From Pyruvatibacter sp. HU-CL02332 (GTDB lineage Bacteria; Pseudomonadota; Alphaproteobacteria; CGMCC-115125): a stretch of 64,000 nt of DNA. The notes under the pieces are model-generated. The model was not told the origin of the DNA. It did no database searches and worked only from the letters and a program-made list of their open reading frames with translations. The translations under genes were made by a program, and so were the position numbers. The stretch covers positions 1,116,001 through 1,180,000 of the forward strand of contig NZ_BAABWK010000002.1 of the NCBI RefSeq assembly GCF_040362765.1. Reading direction: 5' to 3'. Positions 48,507 through 57,099 of this stretch are shown one piece after another; the stretch's first letter is position 1; every line of letters begins with the position of its first letter.

Positions 48507-48752
48507 TGGGTGTTTGGACTCACATATGCGCTCTTGAGGTCTTGGCTGGACCCGTCGCGCTCAAATTTGACTTGAGGGTGGCGTCGTTCTCATCCCGATC
48601 CGGCTGGAGCGCTGATCTGCGGCCACACGATGTGCGGGCAAAGGCGCCTAAAGCTGAACCGGGCGACTAATTCGCGCCGAAATACTGGTCCATATCCACT
48701 GCATAAACAGCTTGTAGCAGCGGGAGAGTCACCCCGTAAAGCATTGGGTAAA

Positions 48753-48775
48753 GCGGGGGGTAAAGCGCTCCCCGC
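48753..48775 (-). terminator. Possible weak hairpin after ribF
   Basis: GCGGGG and CCCCGC arms around TTTAC on the minus strand, 20 bases past the ribF stop; followed by TTTACCC rather than a T-run, so it is a poor terminator. The rest of the 289-base gap before ileS shows a repeated GGGTAAAGCG motif. Confidence 0.35.
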
Positions 48776-48795
48776 CTCCCTTAAATTGCCGGGTG

Positions 48796-49746
48796 TCAGC
48801 CAAGGATTTGGCGGGCAGAGTCTGCATCGGCGGCGATTTGAGCCTTCAGCGCGTCCAGACCATCGAATTTCTGCTCCGGCCGGATGAACCCGATGAGCGA
48901 GACGCGCAGGTGAGCGCCGTAAATGTCGCCGGTGAAATCAAACAGATTCACCTCCAAAAGCACGTCCTTCTTGTTGAAGGTCGGGCGTTTGCCAAGGTTG
49001 GCCACCCCTTTGTAGGTGCCCTTGTGGTCGCCATCTTCGATTTCGATCTCAACGGCATAAACGCCGAGTTTCGGCGTCACGATCCCATCCAGCGCCACAT
49101 TTGCGGTGGGAAAACCAATGGTGCGGCCACGTTTGTCGCCATCCAGCACCCGGCCCTCAATAAACCAGGGGCGGCCCAGCATATGGGCTGCGTCTTCCAC
49201 CCGGCCCTCGCTCAGGGCATCGCGGATGCGCGTTGACGAATAGGCATCCTGGCTTTCGCCACTTTCTGATTTGTCGCCTTGCGGTGAAATCACAGACACG
49301 CCGAACCCCTCCATATCGCTCATATAGCGCAGAAGCGTTATGTCCCCTGCCCGGCCCTTGCCGAAGCAAAAATCATAACCCACCGCCACGTGAACGGCAC
49401 CAAGACCTTTGACGAGCACTTCGGATACGAAATCAGGGGCTGTCAGCGCCGCCATGCTGGCGTCAAACGGCAGGGCATAGACGATTTCAACGCCCTGCTC
49501 GGCCAGCAACGCCACCTTGGCGCGGAACGACGACAATCGGAAAAAAGGTGCGTCCGGCGCAAAGAACTGCCGCGGGTGCGGCTCGAAAACCATAACGGCA
49601 AGCGGCACACCCATTTCCTGCGCCAAGTCGCGCGCAGTGCCGATGACCGCCTGATGGCCACGATGCACACCATCAAAATTGCCGATGGCAACAACGGCGC
49701 CACGGGCAAAATCCGGCACGTCAGTATGGTGGCGGATAATCCGCAT
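48796..49746 (-). CDS. ribF: Bifunctional riboflavin kinase/FAD synthetase
   Basis: Makes FMN and FAD from riboflavin. A 316-residue protein with the nucleotidyltransferase part GAVVAIGNFDGVHRGHQAV, then SSTRIRDALSEGRVEDAAHMLGRPW, and the riboflavin-kinase part GRTIGFPTANV with ANLGKRPTF. The start at 49746 (MRIIRHHTDV) matches the usual family beginning; GTG 49794 in the same frame is possible. ileS follows it on the same strand. Supplies FAD to the many dehydrogenases in the area. Confidence 0.95.
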   Translation of the reverse strand: MRIIRHHTDVPDFARGAVVAIGNFDGVHRGHQAVIGTARDLAQEMGVPLAVMVFEPHPRQFFAPDAPFFRLSSFRAKVALLAEQGVEIVYALPFDASMAALTAPDFVSEVLVKGLGAVHVAVGYDFCFGKGRAGDITLLRYMSDMEGFGVSVISPQGDKSESGESQDAYSSTRIRDALSEGRVEDAAHMLGRPWFIEGRVLDGDKRGRTIGFPTANVALDGIVTPKLGVYAVEIEIEDGDHKGTYKGVANLGKRPTFNKKDVLLEVNLFDFTGDIYGAHLRVSLIGFIRPEQKFDGLDALKAQIAADADSARQILG

Positions 49747-49908
49747 GGCAGCTGCCGGACGTCCTTTGTTGATGGGATGGAAGGCCGGGTCCACCTAGGC
49801 GGCGGATGGCAATTCGTCAAGAGGGAGGCGAAAAAGTGCACGCAAAGTGGGGGTTGCGCGGGACTCCACAACCCTAGATTGCCCACGCACACAACAACTC
49901 GCGTTGCC

Positions 49909-49928
49909 GTTAACGGTTTTTCAAACCG
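49909..49928 (+). promoter_or_regulatory. CtrA-like box upstream of cheY
   Basis: GTTAACGGTTTTTCAAACCG contains TTAA-N7-TCAA, a 7-of-8 match to the CtrA consensus TTAA-N7-TTAA. A TATAGA -10-like sequence lies five bases after it (49934). It is 68 bases before the cheY ATG. A near-identical element lies upstream of the EAL gene at 52762. Confidence 0.55.
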
Positions 49929-49995
49929 CCCCCTATAGATTTTCGTCAAGTGCAAAGAAATTGCGCGTGACATTTGAACTATCTGAGGCAGAACG

Positions 49996-50382
49996 ATGGC
50001 TGTGAACTTGTCAATGCCCGTCCTTGTAGTCGACGACTATAAGACCATGATCCGGATTATCCGCAACTTGCTGAAGCAGCTTGGCTTCTCTGATGTGGAT
50101 GAGGCTGCAGACGGCACCGAGGCGTTTGCCAAGATGAAAGAGCGTGGCTATGGCCTCGTCATTTCTGACTGGAACATGGAGCCAATGACCGGCTACCAGC
50201 TTCTGAAGGAAGTGCGCGCAGATGAAAATCTCAAGCCAACACCCTTCATTCTGATCACGGCTGAATCAAAGACCGAGAACGTGATTGCCGCCAAAAAGGC
50301 CGGCGTGAACAACTACATCGTGAAGCCCTTCAATGCAGCAACGCTGAAGAGCAAAATCGAAGCGGTGATCGGCGAGTTCTAA
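49996..50382 (+). CDS. Single-domain response regulator, CheY-like
   Basis: A 128-residue receiver domain with nothing else attached. The phosphoacceptor is Asp58 (VISDWNMEP), the acid pocket is VVDD near residues 11-14, with Thr88 in LITAES and Lys110 in YIVKPF. The run KTMIRIIRNLLKQLGF and MEPMTGYQLL is that of flagellar CheY proteins, so the target is likely the motor switch. GAGG lies eight bases before ATG. No kinase gene is adjacent; an MCP is 4.5 kb downstream. A CtrA-like box precedes it. Confidence 0.9.
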   Translation: MAVNLSMPVLVVDDYKTMIRIIRNLLKQLGFSDVDEAADGTEAFAKMKERGYGLVISDWNMEPMTGYQLLKEVRADENLKPTPFILITAESKTENVIAAKKAGVNNYIVKPFNAATLKSKIEAVIGEF

Positions 50383-50404
50383 ACCCCTTGTCGCGGGTCC
50401 AGAC

Positions 50405-51310
50405 TTACTTCCAATTGAGACGCGGAATGGCGTGCCGGGGTGATAAATCCCGGTGCGCCAACGCCGTTTTGAGCATGGCTTCATCGGGTGCATCGGGGTC
50501 ATCGCCAAATTCCTTGGCGTGAATACCTGCGGTCACAAACAGCGCGTCCATGCCCTGCGCCTTGGCACCGGGAATGTCCGTTGGCAGACCGTCGCCAATG
50601 AACAGCACACGCTGCCAGTCACCTTCCTCGCGCATCACGTCCAGTGTCGCCAACATCTCTCGCGCCAGGCGATAGATCGGCGGATGGGGCTTGCCGGAAT
50701 ACTCAGCCACGCCGCCCATGTCTTCATAGAGTTTGGCCAATGACCCGGCGCAGGTAATGAGCCGCGGTCCGCGTTCCACCACCAGATCCGGGTTGGCGCA
50801 GATCATCGGCAGTTTCCGCTCGATCAGTCCGGGGAACAGACCGCGATAGTCTTCGGCGGTCTCTGTTTCATCGTCCCATGGGCCCGTACAGATGATGAAA
50901 TCAGCCTCATCCTCCGGGTCCCGCGACCGGGTGATGTTCATGCCCTCAAACAGGGAGTGGTCGCCACGATCAGGACCCAGATGGAAACAGCGCGGACCGT
51001 AAGAGCCTTCACGCACCATCATGCGGGTGCCATCGCCAGAGGTCACAATCGCGTCCCAGCTGTCCTCGGGCACGCCGATCTGAGCCAGCTGCGCGGGGAT
51101 ACCTTCTGCCGGGCGCGGGGCATTGGACACAAGCACCACCGGCCCGCGCTCTTCGCGGAATTTCTTCAGCGCGGCACAGGCGGCATGATGGGGCTGCTGG
51201 CCATTGTGAATGACCCCCCAGACATCACAGAGGATCGCGTCGTAGTTGGACGCGATGTCGCCGAGGCTGGAAATGAGGGTCGTGCTGGGTGCGGGAGATG
51301 TATCTGACAT
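50405..51310 (-). CDS. HAD-superfamily hydrolase (TIGR01459-like)
   Basis: A 301-residue class IIA HAD phosphatase of the NagD-like type. The nucleophile motif is ILCDVWGVIHNGQ, motif II is VLVSNAPRP, and motif IV is FIGDGLPTDIPGAKAQG. Substrate unknown; the family is widespread in alphaproteobacteria and often annotated as a sugar phosphatase. It converges with cheY and is preceded by the EAL-type gene on the same strand. Confidence 0.9.
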   Translation of the reverse strand: MSDTSPAPSTTLISSLGDIASNYDAILCDVWGVIHNGQQPHHAACAALKKFREERGPVVLVSNAPRPAEGIPAQLAQIGVPEDSWDAIVTSGDGTRMMVREGSYGPRCFHLGPDRGDHSLFEGMNITRSRDPEDEADFIICTGPWDDETETAEDYRGLFPGLIERKLPMICANPDLVVERGPRLITCAGSLAKLYEDMGGVAEYSGKPHPPIYRLAREMLATLDVMREEGDWQRVLFIGDGLPTDIPGAKAQGMDALFVTAGIHAKEFGDDPDAPDEAMLKTALAHRDLSPRHAIPRLNWK

Positions 51311-51380
51311 GGCGGCGGAGGTAGCGGGCTTTACGCGCTTACGTCAAGCACGCCCGTCAGCCTGCTTGTAGTCACCGGAC

Positions 51381-52670
51381 CTAGATGCGGGCCTGGCGCA
51401 ATTCCTCAGCCGGGTTGGCTGTGGGGTCTGCGGGTGCCGACAAGGCATCTTCACGGACAGCGCGGGGTTCGCCAAACAGGAAGCCCTGGCCAAATTTGAT
51501 ATTGAGATCAAGAACCGCCACAGCAGCGCGCTCATTTTCGATGCGCTCTGCGATCAGGTCGATGCCGTTGCGTTCAAACAGGGCCTTGATGTCGTCTGCC
51601 CGCACCAGAGAGCCGGTGCCGCGCAGATCGCCCAGCAACAACTCCGACGGGACTTTCACAAAGCGGAAGCCCATGTCGTGGAGTTCGCTCAGGTTCATGT
51701 CGAGGCGGCGGACATGGTCCAGCGAGAAACGGAAGCCAAGCGCGTGCAGCGCTTCAAGGCTGGCTTTTTCAATGGGCCCAAGCCCCTCAAAAGCGGCTTG
51801 TGAAAACTCGAAATACAGATGCCCCGTCAGGTCGGCATTGTGTTCCATGAACTCGACAAATTGCGGGAAGAATTCCGCGTCCAGCAGGGAGTGGGCGGAA
51901 ATGTTGCAGAAGACGCCGATGTCGCGGCTACGGGCCACAAGGCGGCGCACCACCTGGACACACCGGAACAACAGCAGATTGTCCACCACCGGCATCATGC
52001 CAGCAGGCTCTGCCACGCGCATGTAATCGCCAGGCATGATGATCTCGCCTTCCGACCCGCGCAGGCGTGTCAGGCCTTCATAGAAGCGTGTGCGGCGCTG
52101 GGGCAGCGTCACGATGGGCTGCAGATAAAGGTCAACGCGGTTTTCTTCCAGGGACGCGCGGATGGTTTCAATCATCTCGCCTTCTGTCACCGTTTCAGCT
52201 GCTTCGCCTTCAAGTGGCAGACGGGTCTGATCGCGTGGGGCGTCCGGCTTGCGGTCTGCCGCGCGACGGGCAGGAGAGGTGCCATTGACGCCGGCCTCAA
52301 CACTTTCCGCGAGGCCCTTCACCAGTGTTTCAACCAGGCGGACTTCGCTGGAGAGCTGTTCGTTGCGTGATGAAGTCTGAATATCGAGGGATGTTTCGAG
52401 CTCTGTAATGTGCTCGCGCATGCCGTCCATGTCGCGGCTCATGGTGGCGGCCTGCATGCGCAGACCACGCAGTTCTGTATCAAGTTGGGACCGTTCAGCA
52501 CTGCGGCCCACAAGCGCATGGGCCTGACCCGCAAACAAAAGCAGCACTGCCCCCACCAGAATGGCAGACTGAAGTTCAACGCCACCGGCACGATGCAGGG
52601 CGATCGAAAGCCCGGCAATTACAATCGCGTATGACGCGAAGATGAGACCATTGTTGAGCCAGGATGGCAT
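51381..52670 (-). CDS. TipF-like degenerate EAL-domain membrane protein
   Basis: Two membrane helices (WLNNGLIFASYAIVIAGLSIAL and LQSAILVGAVLLLFAGQ) lead into a coiled-coil region of about 60 residues, then an Asp-rich linker and an EAL domain. The EAL site is degenerate: YEGLTRL replaces the EAL signature and SLDHVRRL replaces the DDFGTG loop, so it should bind but not cut c-di-GMP. Layout and degeneracy match TipF, the Caulobacter flagellar positioning factor. I chose ATG 52670 (429 residues); ATG 52823 is upstream in frame, but a CtrA-like element sits between them. Confidence 0.82.
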   Translation of the reverse strand: MPSWLNNGLIFASYAIVIAGLSIALHRAGGVELQSAILVGAVLLLFAGQAHALVGRSAERSQLDTELRGLRMQAATMSRDMDGMREHITELETSLDIQTSSRNEQLSSEVRLVETLVKGLAESVEAGVNGTSPARRAADRKPDAPRDQTRLPLEGEAAETVTEGEMIETIRASLEENRVDLYLQPIVTLPQRRTRFYEGLTRLRGSEGEIIMPGDYMRVAEPAGMMPVVDNLLLFRCVQVVRRLVARSRDIGVFCNISAHSLLDAEFFPQFVEFMEHNADLTGHLYFEFSQAAFEGLGPIEKASLEALHALGFRFSLDHVRRLDMNLSELHDMGFRFVKVPSELLLGDLRGTGSLVRADDIKALFERNGIDLIAERIENERAAVAVLDLNIKFGQGFLFGEPRAVREDALSAPADPTANPAEELRQARI

Positions 52671-52761
52671 GGCGAAGACAGTCTTTTGGGCGGAACGCCG
52701 GGCAATCTGGCGCAGCTGTCCCGCATGGTGAACAGAGTCTTGATGGCCAGTCTTGCCCGCA

Positions 52762-52781
52762 GGGTTTGAGAAATCGTTAAC
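52762..52781 (-). promoter_or_regulatory. CtrA-like box upstream of the EAL gene
   Basis: On the minus strand, GTTAACGATTTCTCAAACCC has TTAA-N7-TCAA and matches 18 of 20 bases of the cheY-upstream element at 49909. It lies 92 bases before the preferred ATG at 52670. Confidence 0.55.
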
Positions 52782-52851
52782 CACAAGGGCTGATGGGGAT
52801 CTTTGACGCCGAGATTTGCCCATTCACGGCCTGATCCCTAGATTTGCGCCC

Positions 52852-53406
52852 ATGCGCCACAGATTCCCGCCTATTTCACCCGACGGCCTTTGGATTTTCG
52901 GCTATGGCTCCCTGATGTGGGATCCCGGCTTTGAGTATGTGCGCGCCGCCCGCGCCACCCTGCCCGGCTGGCACCGGCGCATGAGCATGATCGCCACCAA
53001 CTCCTATGGCCGCCCGTCGCGCCCGGGCCTTGCTGCCGGGCTGCACCCACGCGGCAGCGTCGAGGGGGTGGCGTTTCTGGTGGCGCCGGACAAATGCCCT
53101 GAGATTCTGAATGTCCTGAGCAAACGCGAATGGGCTTATCTTGCGGTCATGGCGCCGATGCGTCTGGCGGACGGGTCGAGCGTGCGGGCGCTGACCTATC
53201 TCGCCAGCCCGGTGAACGGGCGGTTTCGCGCAACCCAGCCGGTGGGCGACTTTTTGAGGCGGCTCAGCCATGGTGTTGGGCGCAAGGGGTATGCGGCTGA
53301 CTATGTGCGCCAGTCCGCCGACGCCCTGACCTCTCATGGCGTGCGTCAGAGTGACCTGCATGATCTTGTACCGGTCATTGCCGGGAGAACCAGTTTTCGC
53401 CGCTAG
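52852..53406 (+). CDS. Gamma-glutamylcyclotransferase, ChaC family
   Basis: A 184-residue enzyme that cuts glutathione to 5-oxoproline and Cys-Gly. The substrate-binding start WIFGYGSLMWDPGF and the catalytic Glu in NVLSKREWAYLAV are both in place. ATG 52852 removes a 12-residue extension that overlaps the EAL gene start. It is divergent from the EAL gene. With gshA, GST, MAPEG and glutathione peroxidase in the window it belongs to glutathione turnover. Confidence 0.9.
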   Translation: MRHRFPPISPDGLWIFGYGSLMWDPGFEYVRAARATLPGWHRRMSMIATNSYGRPSRPGLAAGLHPRGSVEGVAFLVAPDKCPEILNVLSKREWAYLAVMAPMRLADGSSVRALTYLASPVNGRFRATQPVGDFLRRLSHGVGRKGYAADYVRQSADALTSHGVRQSDLHDLVPVIAGRTSFRR

Positions 53407-53498
53407 GGCTTTTGGGCGGATAAATCAAGCGCGCGGACGATCCCAAAACCTGATACATCCAGCGCTTGCTTCCTCGATGCTTGATAAGGATGTCTCCC

Positions 53499-53981
53499 GT
53501 GAGTGCGCATGATTTCAGTTTTCCGTCGATCACCGGCAGCACCATCAACCTGGCCGACTACAAGGGCAAAACGCTGCTTGTTGTGAACACCGCCAGCGAA
53601 TGTGGGCTCACGCCACAATATGGCGATCTGCAGCGCCTGTGGGAGCGCTACAAGGATCGTGGTCTGGTCATCCTTGGTGTGCCGTCAAATGACTTCGGCG
53701 CTCAGGAACCCGGCACGGAAACCGAAATTCAGGATTTCTGCACGGTGACCTACGCGGTCGATTTTCCGATGACCAGCAAGCAGGCTGTCATCGGCGACAA
53801 TGCCCATGATTTTTATAAGTGGGTTGCGAAAGAAGGCGGCGACACGGCCATTCCTGGCTGGAACTTTCACAAGCTACTGATTGGCCCCAAGGGCGACTTC
53901 ATCAAGAGCTTCTCACCCAAGGTCACGCCGATGTCCGATGAGCTGCTGCGCGATCTGCGGCTTGTGGTTGAAGACGCGTAA
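53499..53981 (+). CDS. Glutathione peroxidase-type thiol peroxidase
   Basis: A 160-residue peroxidase. The catalytic tetrad is visible: Cys35 in NTASECGLTPQ (Cys, not selenocysteine), Gln69 in SNDFGAQEPG, Trp121 and Asn122 in PGWNFHK. It lacks the family's usual second cysteine pattern, so the reductant (glutathione or thioredoxin) is unclear. I chose GTG 53499, with AAGGA eight bases upstream; ATG 53490 sits too near that site. Its 3' side is an AT-richer 200-base stretch. Confidence 0.9.
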   Translation: MSAHDFSFPSITGSTINLADYKGKTLLVVNTASECGLTPQYGDLQRLWERYKDRGLVILGVPSNDFGAQEPGTETEIQDFCTVTYAVDFPMTSKQAVIGDNAHDFYKWVAKEGGDTAIPGWNFHKLLIGPKGDFIKSFSPKVTPMSDELLRDLRLVVEDA

Positions 53982-54070
53982 GAGCTGCATCTCGAAAATA
54001 TACTACTTTTACGTGCAATTTCTCCGGTTTCAGGGTCAGTTGCACACCTGTGGTTGAAACTAATCCCAAG

Positions 54071-54085
54071 TTAGCCACACCTTAA
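54071..54085 (+). promoter_or_regulatory. CtrA-like box upstream of the chemoreceptor unit
   Basis: TTAG-CCACACC-TTAA, a 7-of-8 match to the CtrA TTAA-N7-TTAA consensus, in an AT-rich segment 114 bases before the small membrane gene. It is the third such box within 4.2 kb, all near motility-like genes. Confidence 0.5.
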
Positions 54086-54184
54086 TATTCCACGTGCAGA
54101 ACCGATGGCGGGGACATCATCTGCGCATGGGCGTGCGGCCGCTTGGCGGTTGCGCGAGCCTGCGTATTACGGAACGGACATCCG

Positions 54185-54502
54185 GTGCGCAACATTCTGC
54201 CTGCAGCACTTCTTGCCATCGCTGGCCTATTCGTCCTTGTGGGAGCCACACTTGCTCCGACTACGGATGATCCCACTGTCATCATCTTCAGTTCGGATCT
54301 TACTTCCGAAGAACGAATGGTGCGGGCCGTCCATCTCGGCGGCACGATCATCAGCATTCCACTCGAGAAACCCGAGGCACTGGGACGGACGATTTTCGTC
54401 ACGTTCGATGACCTCCCGACTTTTCAACAGATCAATGACCTCGGTGTCATCGCAATTCTGAGCGCTGTCGGCGCATCAGGCTGCGCTGGTCAGCAAGTTT
54501 AA
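54185..54502 (+). CDS. Small membrane-anchored protein of unknown function
   Basis: A 105-residue protein from a GTG start (RNILPAALLAIAGLFVLVGATLA: one N-terminal membrane helix or uncleaved signal), followed by a polar domain with DPTVIIFSSDLTSEERMVRAVHLGGTIIS and FVTFDDLPTFQQINDLGV, a regular alternating pattern that looks like a small alpha/beta fold. It ends with GASGCAGQQV. It precedes the chemoreceptor by 57 bases on the same strand, so it may work with it. I do not recognise the family. Confidence 0.6.
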   Translation: MRNILPAALLAIAGLFVLVGATLAPTTDDPTVIIFSSDLTSEERMVRAVHLGGTIISIPLEKPEALGRTIFVTFDDLPTFQQINDLGVIAILSAVGASGCAGQQV

Positions 54503-54505
54503 CAA

Positions 54506-54539
54506 CACGCGCGTCTTTGGGCTGACATGCGCGTGCCCT
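54506..54539 (+). terminator. Hairpin between small membrane gene and chemoreceptor
   Basis: CACGCGC pairs with GCGCGTG around a 16-base loop, then CCCTTTTG. It is a weak terminator or attenuator 4 bases after the small gene stop. Confidence 0.5.
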
Positions 54540-54559
54540 TTTGAGAGCAAAGACAAGAC

Positions 54560-56017
54560 ATGGAACAGATCAGAGAAATCAGGCGCACCGCAAGTACAGC
54601 GCTGATGGCGTTCGTCTGGGCGCAGGTTGGTGTGGCCATCCTTCTGGGTGCAACGACTGGCCAGCCAACCCTTGTGCCGGCCATCATGATTGCCGTCCTT
54701 GCCGCGATAAACACTGCGGCGTGGATGATGGGTCGCGGCAACGCGCAAAATCGCTTCACGACTGCCGTTGCTGTGGCACTGAGTGTGTCTGTGCTGGTGT
54801 ATCAGATGACTGGACATCCCTGGCAGGTTGATCTGCACATGTACTTCTTCGCAGCTCTTGCCATCCTTGTTGTGCAGGCCGACAGCCGGGCGCTTGTTCT
54901 GGGCGCTGCGGTAGTCGCGGTTCATCACCTTGCCCTCAACTTTGTTCTGCCCCTGGCCATCTTCCCGGACGGCAGCGACTTCATGCGCGTGGTGCTGCAT
55001 GCTGTCATCGTCGTGCTGGAAACGGGCGCATTGCTGTGGCTGACGGAGCGACTGATTTCCGGCTTCAAAAGTGCTGAGAACTCCATCGCCAAGGCCAATG
55101 ATGCGCTGGCGCAGGTTGAATCTCTCACCGCAGAACGTGAGCAGGAAGAAGAGCGCCAGCGTGAGGTGCGCCGTGCGCAGATGCGCCAGGTGGCTGATGA
55201 TCTGGAAAGCGACGTCAAAGGCGTGCTTGAAAGCGTCGGCGGTGCCGCCACTCAGGCAAACACCGTTGCCGAACAGGTCAAATCCGCCACGGAAGCTGCG
55301 AGTGAACGTTGTGAAGCGGTGTCTCATGCCTCCGCTGAATCAGCCAGCAATGTGCAGGTTGTGGCCGCCGCAACGGAAGAACTGGGCGCGTCTATTTCCC
55401 AGATCGCAAGCCGCGTTGGTGAGTCCAGCCGCTCAGCCCAGTCTGCTGTTGATGAAGCAGACTCGGCTGTTGACGCGTCCCAGCAACTCAATGCTGAAAC
55501 CGACAAGATTGGTCAGGTCATCAGCTTGATTGAGGATATTGCGAGCCAGACAAACCTGCTTGCCCTTAATGCCACCATTGAAGCGGCCCGCGCCGGCGAA
55601 GCCGGCAAGGGCTTTGCCGTTGTTGCCAGCGAGGTAAAGGGCCTCGCCTCCCAAACCGCCAAAGCAACAGAGGAAATCACGGAAACCATCGAGAGCATGC
55701 GGGACAGTGCCAAGTCCGTGACCGGCGCCATTGCAGCCATTCGCACACGCATTCAGTCGATCGACGAAGAAAGCGCCGCGATTGCCTCAGCCATCAGGGA
55801 ACAGACGCAAGCCACGTCCGAGATCGGACAGAACACAGATGCTGCCGCGCAAAGCGTCGGCGGTGTGGATACCAATATCGGCCAGGTACTGGATCAAACA
55901 CGGACGTCAAATCAAAGCGCAACAGAGATCGCGCGCATCATTGATGACATGAACACCCGCACTGCCGCGCTTCAGGGCCGCCTTGATGCGGTGCTGGAAC
56001 GGTTGCGCGCAGCATAG
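54560..56017 (+). CDS. Methyl-accepting chemotaxis protein with 6-helix membrane sensor
   Basis: A 485-residue transducer. The N-terminal 175 residues hold about six membrane helices with no periplasmic domain; the stretch [14 protein letters not shown] and [15 protein letters not shown] has conserved histidines in or by the membrane. A coiled linker replaces a clear HAMP domain. The signalling tip [24 protein letters not shown]-type hairpin and [15 protein letters not shown] are intact, so it can bind CheA/CheW. No CheB/CheR tether peptide at the end. A strong terminator follows the gene. Confidence 0.93.
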   Translation: MEQIREIRRTASTALMAFVWAQVGVAILLGATTGQPTLVPAIMIAVLAAINTAAWMMGRGNAQNRFTTAVAVALSVSVLVYQMTGHPWQVDLHMYFFAALAILVVQADSRALVLGAAVVAVHHLALNFVLPLAIFPDGSDFMRVVLHAVIVVLETGALLWLTERLISGFKSAENSIAKANDALAQVESLTAEREQEEERQREVRRAQMRQVADDLESDVKGVLESVGGAATQANTVAEQVKSATEAASERCEAVSHASAESASNVQVVAAATEELGASISQIASRVGESSRSAQSAVDEADSAVDASQQLNAETDKIGQVISLIEDIASQTNLLALNATIEAARAGEAGKGFAVVASEVKGLASQTAKATEEITETIESMRDSAKSVTGAIAAIRTRIQSIDEESAAIASAIREQTQATSEIGQNTDAAAQSVGGVDTNIGQVLDQTRTSNQSATEIARIIDDMNTRTAALQGRLDAVLERLRAA

Positions 56018-56040
56018 CCCAGCACCAGCCTTGAAACAGA

Positions 56041-56083
56041 AAAGCCCCCCGCCGGATCACCGGCAGGGGGCTTTTGCTTTTGG
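56041..56083. terminator. Bidirectional terminator between MCP and OmpA-type gene
   Basis: AAAAGCCCCCCGCCGG, ATCA loop, CCGGCAGGGGGCTTTT, then GCTTTT: a 15-pair stem with one mismatch and A/T tails on both sides, serving the convergent chemoreceptor and OmpA-family genes. Confidence 0.92.
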
Positions 56084-56096
56084 TGGGCCTGGACGC

Positions 56097-56783
56097 TTAG
56101 GACGCTGTGCGACCTGTTTCCAGGGACGACGTTGCGCGCAGCGGTGAAATCTGGATTTCCACGCGGCGGTTCGCAGCCTTACCAGCGTCCGTTGAGTTGC
56201 TTGCAATCGGACGTTCTTCACCGAAGCCCTTCACGAGAAGGCGACGGCCATCCACGCCCTGGCTGGCGAGGTACTGGCCAACAGAGCTTGCGCGGCGCAG
56301 GGAAAGGTCGATGTTGTATTCAGCGCTGCCGGATGAATCCGTGTGGCCCATCACGTCAACCAGTGACTTGTCATATTCGTCGAGCACGATCGCGACCGAG
56401 TTCAGCACTTCATAGAAGTTCGGCTTGATGTCGGACTGGTTGACCGCAAACGTGATGTTGGACGGCATGTTGAGCAGGATGTTGTCACCTACACGGGTCA
56501 CGCTCACACCGCTGGCCTGAAGGCGCTCACGCAGCTCAGCTTCCTGACGGTCCATGTAGTAGCCGATGCCTGCGCCTGCCAGAGCGCCAACACCGGCACC
56601 GATCAGCACGCGCGTCCGAGTGTCGCCACCACCGATCAGCGCGCCACCAAGAGCACCCACAGCAGCGCCAATGCCGGCACCGATGCCAGCCTTGGAGGCT
56701 TTGCGTTCACCTGTGTAGGGGTCTGTCGTGCAGGCCGCCAGCGTCAGAGCTGCTGCTGCAACAAGGGCAATGGTCTTTTTCAT
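56097..56783 (-). CDS. OmpA-family lipoprotein with glycine zipper
   Basis: A 228-residue outer-membrane lipoprotein (YiaD-like). The lipobox is LAAC (Cys18), then a glycine zipper region (AGIGAGIGAAVGALGGALIGGG and a second IGAGVGALAGAGIGYYMD), and the C-terminal OmpA domain with MGHTDSSGSAEYNIDLSLRRA and RVEIQISP that binds peptidoglycan. It tethers outer membrane and wall. ATG 56783 has AAGGACGGGAC upstream. It faces the chemoreceptor gene across a shared terminator. Confidence 0.93.
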   Translation of the reverse strand: MKKTIALVAAAALTLAACTTDPYTGERKASKAGIGAGIGAAVGALGGALIGGGDTRTRVLIGAGVGALAGAGIGYYMDRQEAELRERLQASGVSVTRVGDNILLNMPSNITFAVNQSDIKPNFYEVLNSVAIVLDEYDKSLVDVMGHTDSSGSAEYNIDLSLRRASSVGQYLASQGVDGRRLLVKGFGEERPIASNSTDAGKAANRRVEIQISPLRATSSLETGRTAS

Positions 56784-57099
56784 CGAATGTCCCGTCCTTT
56801 GAAATGGCCCGCAACCGGGCACGAAATCCATGAAGGATGATGGGATCAGCGCATGACGCTCGACACCCCTTCCATCCCCTTCGTCCCAGCTTCAGATTCA
56901 TCGCATGAACCCAACCTGAACGAAAATGATCATCCGGCTGCCTCGTCTCCCGGTGTTCTGCTATATCTGCACCCGAAAACGACGAAACCGCGCCTTTCAG
57001 CCGATCTTTGCATCGTTTTAGCACGGATTGGCCCGACATGGGGTTGGTGGGTTCAACACAACATGTTCATCAAAAACACGTTCAGGAAGGAACTAATTC
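56784..57099. other. Divergent promoter region OmpA-type / SDR gene
   Basis: 316 bases with no supported gene. The 56853-57113 plus-strand frame has low-complexity, unprotein-like composition. The SDR ribosome site GGAAGGAAC ends near 57093. No operator found. Confidence 0.45.

Noticed and set aside
49904-49939. Sigma-70 style promoter TTGCCG ... TATAGA before cheY
   Set aside because: The spacing is 24 bases, too long; the CtrA-like box before TATAGA is a better explanation.
54082-54402. 106-aa minus-strand frame opposite the small membrane gene
   Set aside because: Arg/Ser-rich shadow; the plus-strand frame has a membrane helix and correct context.
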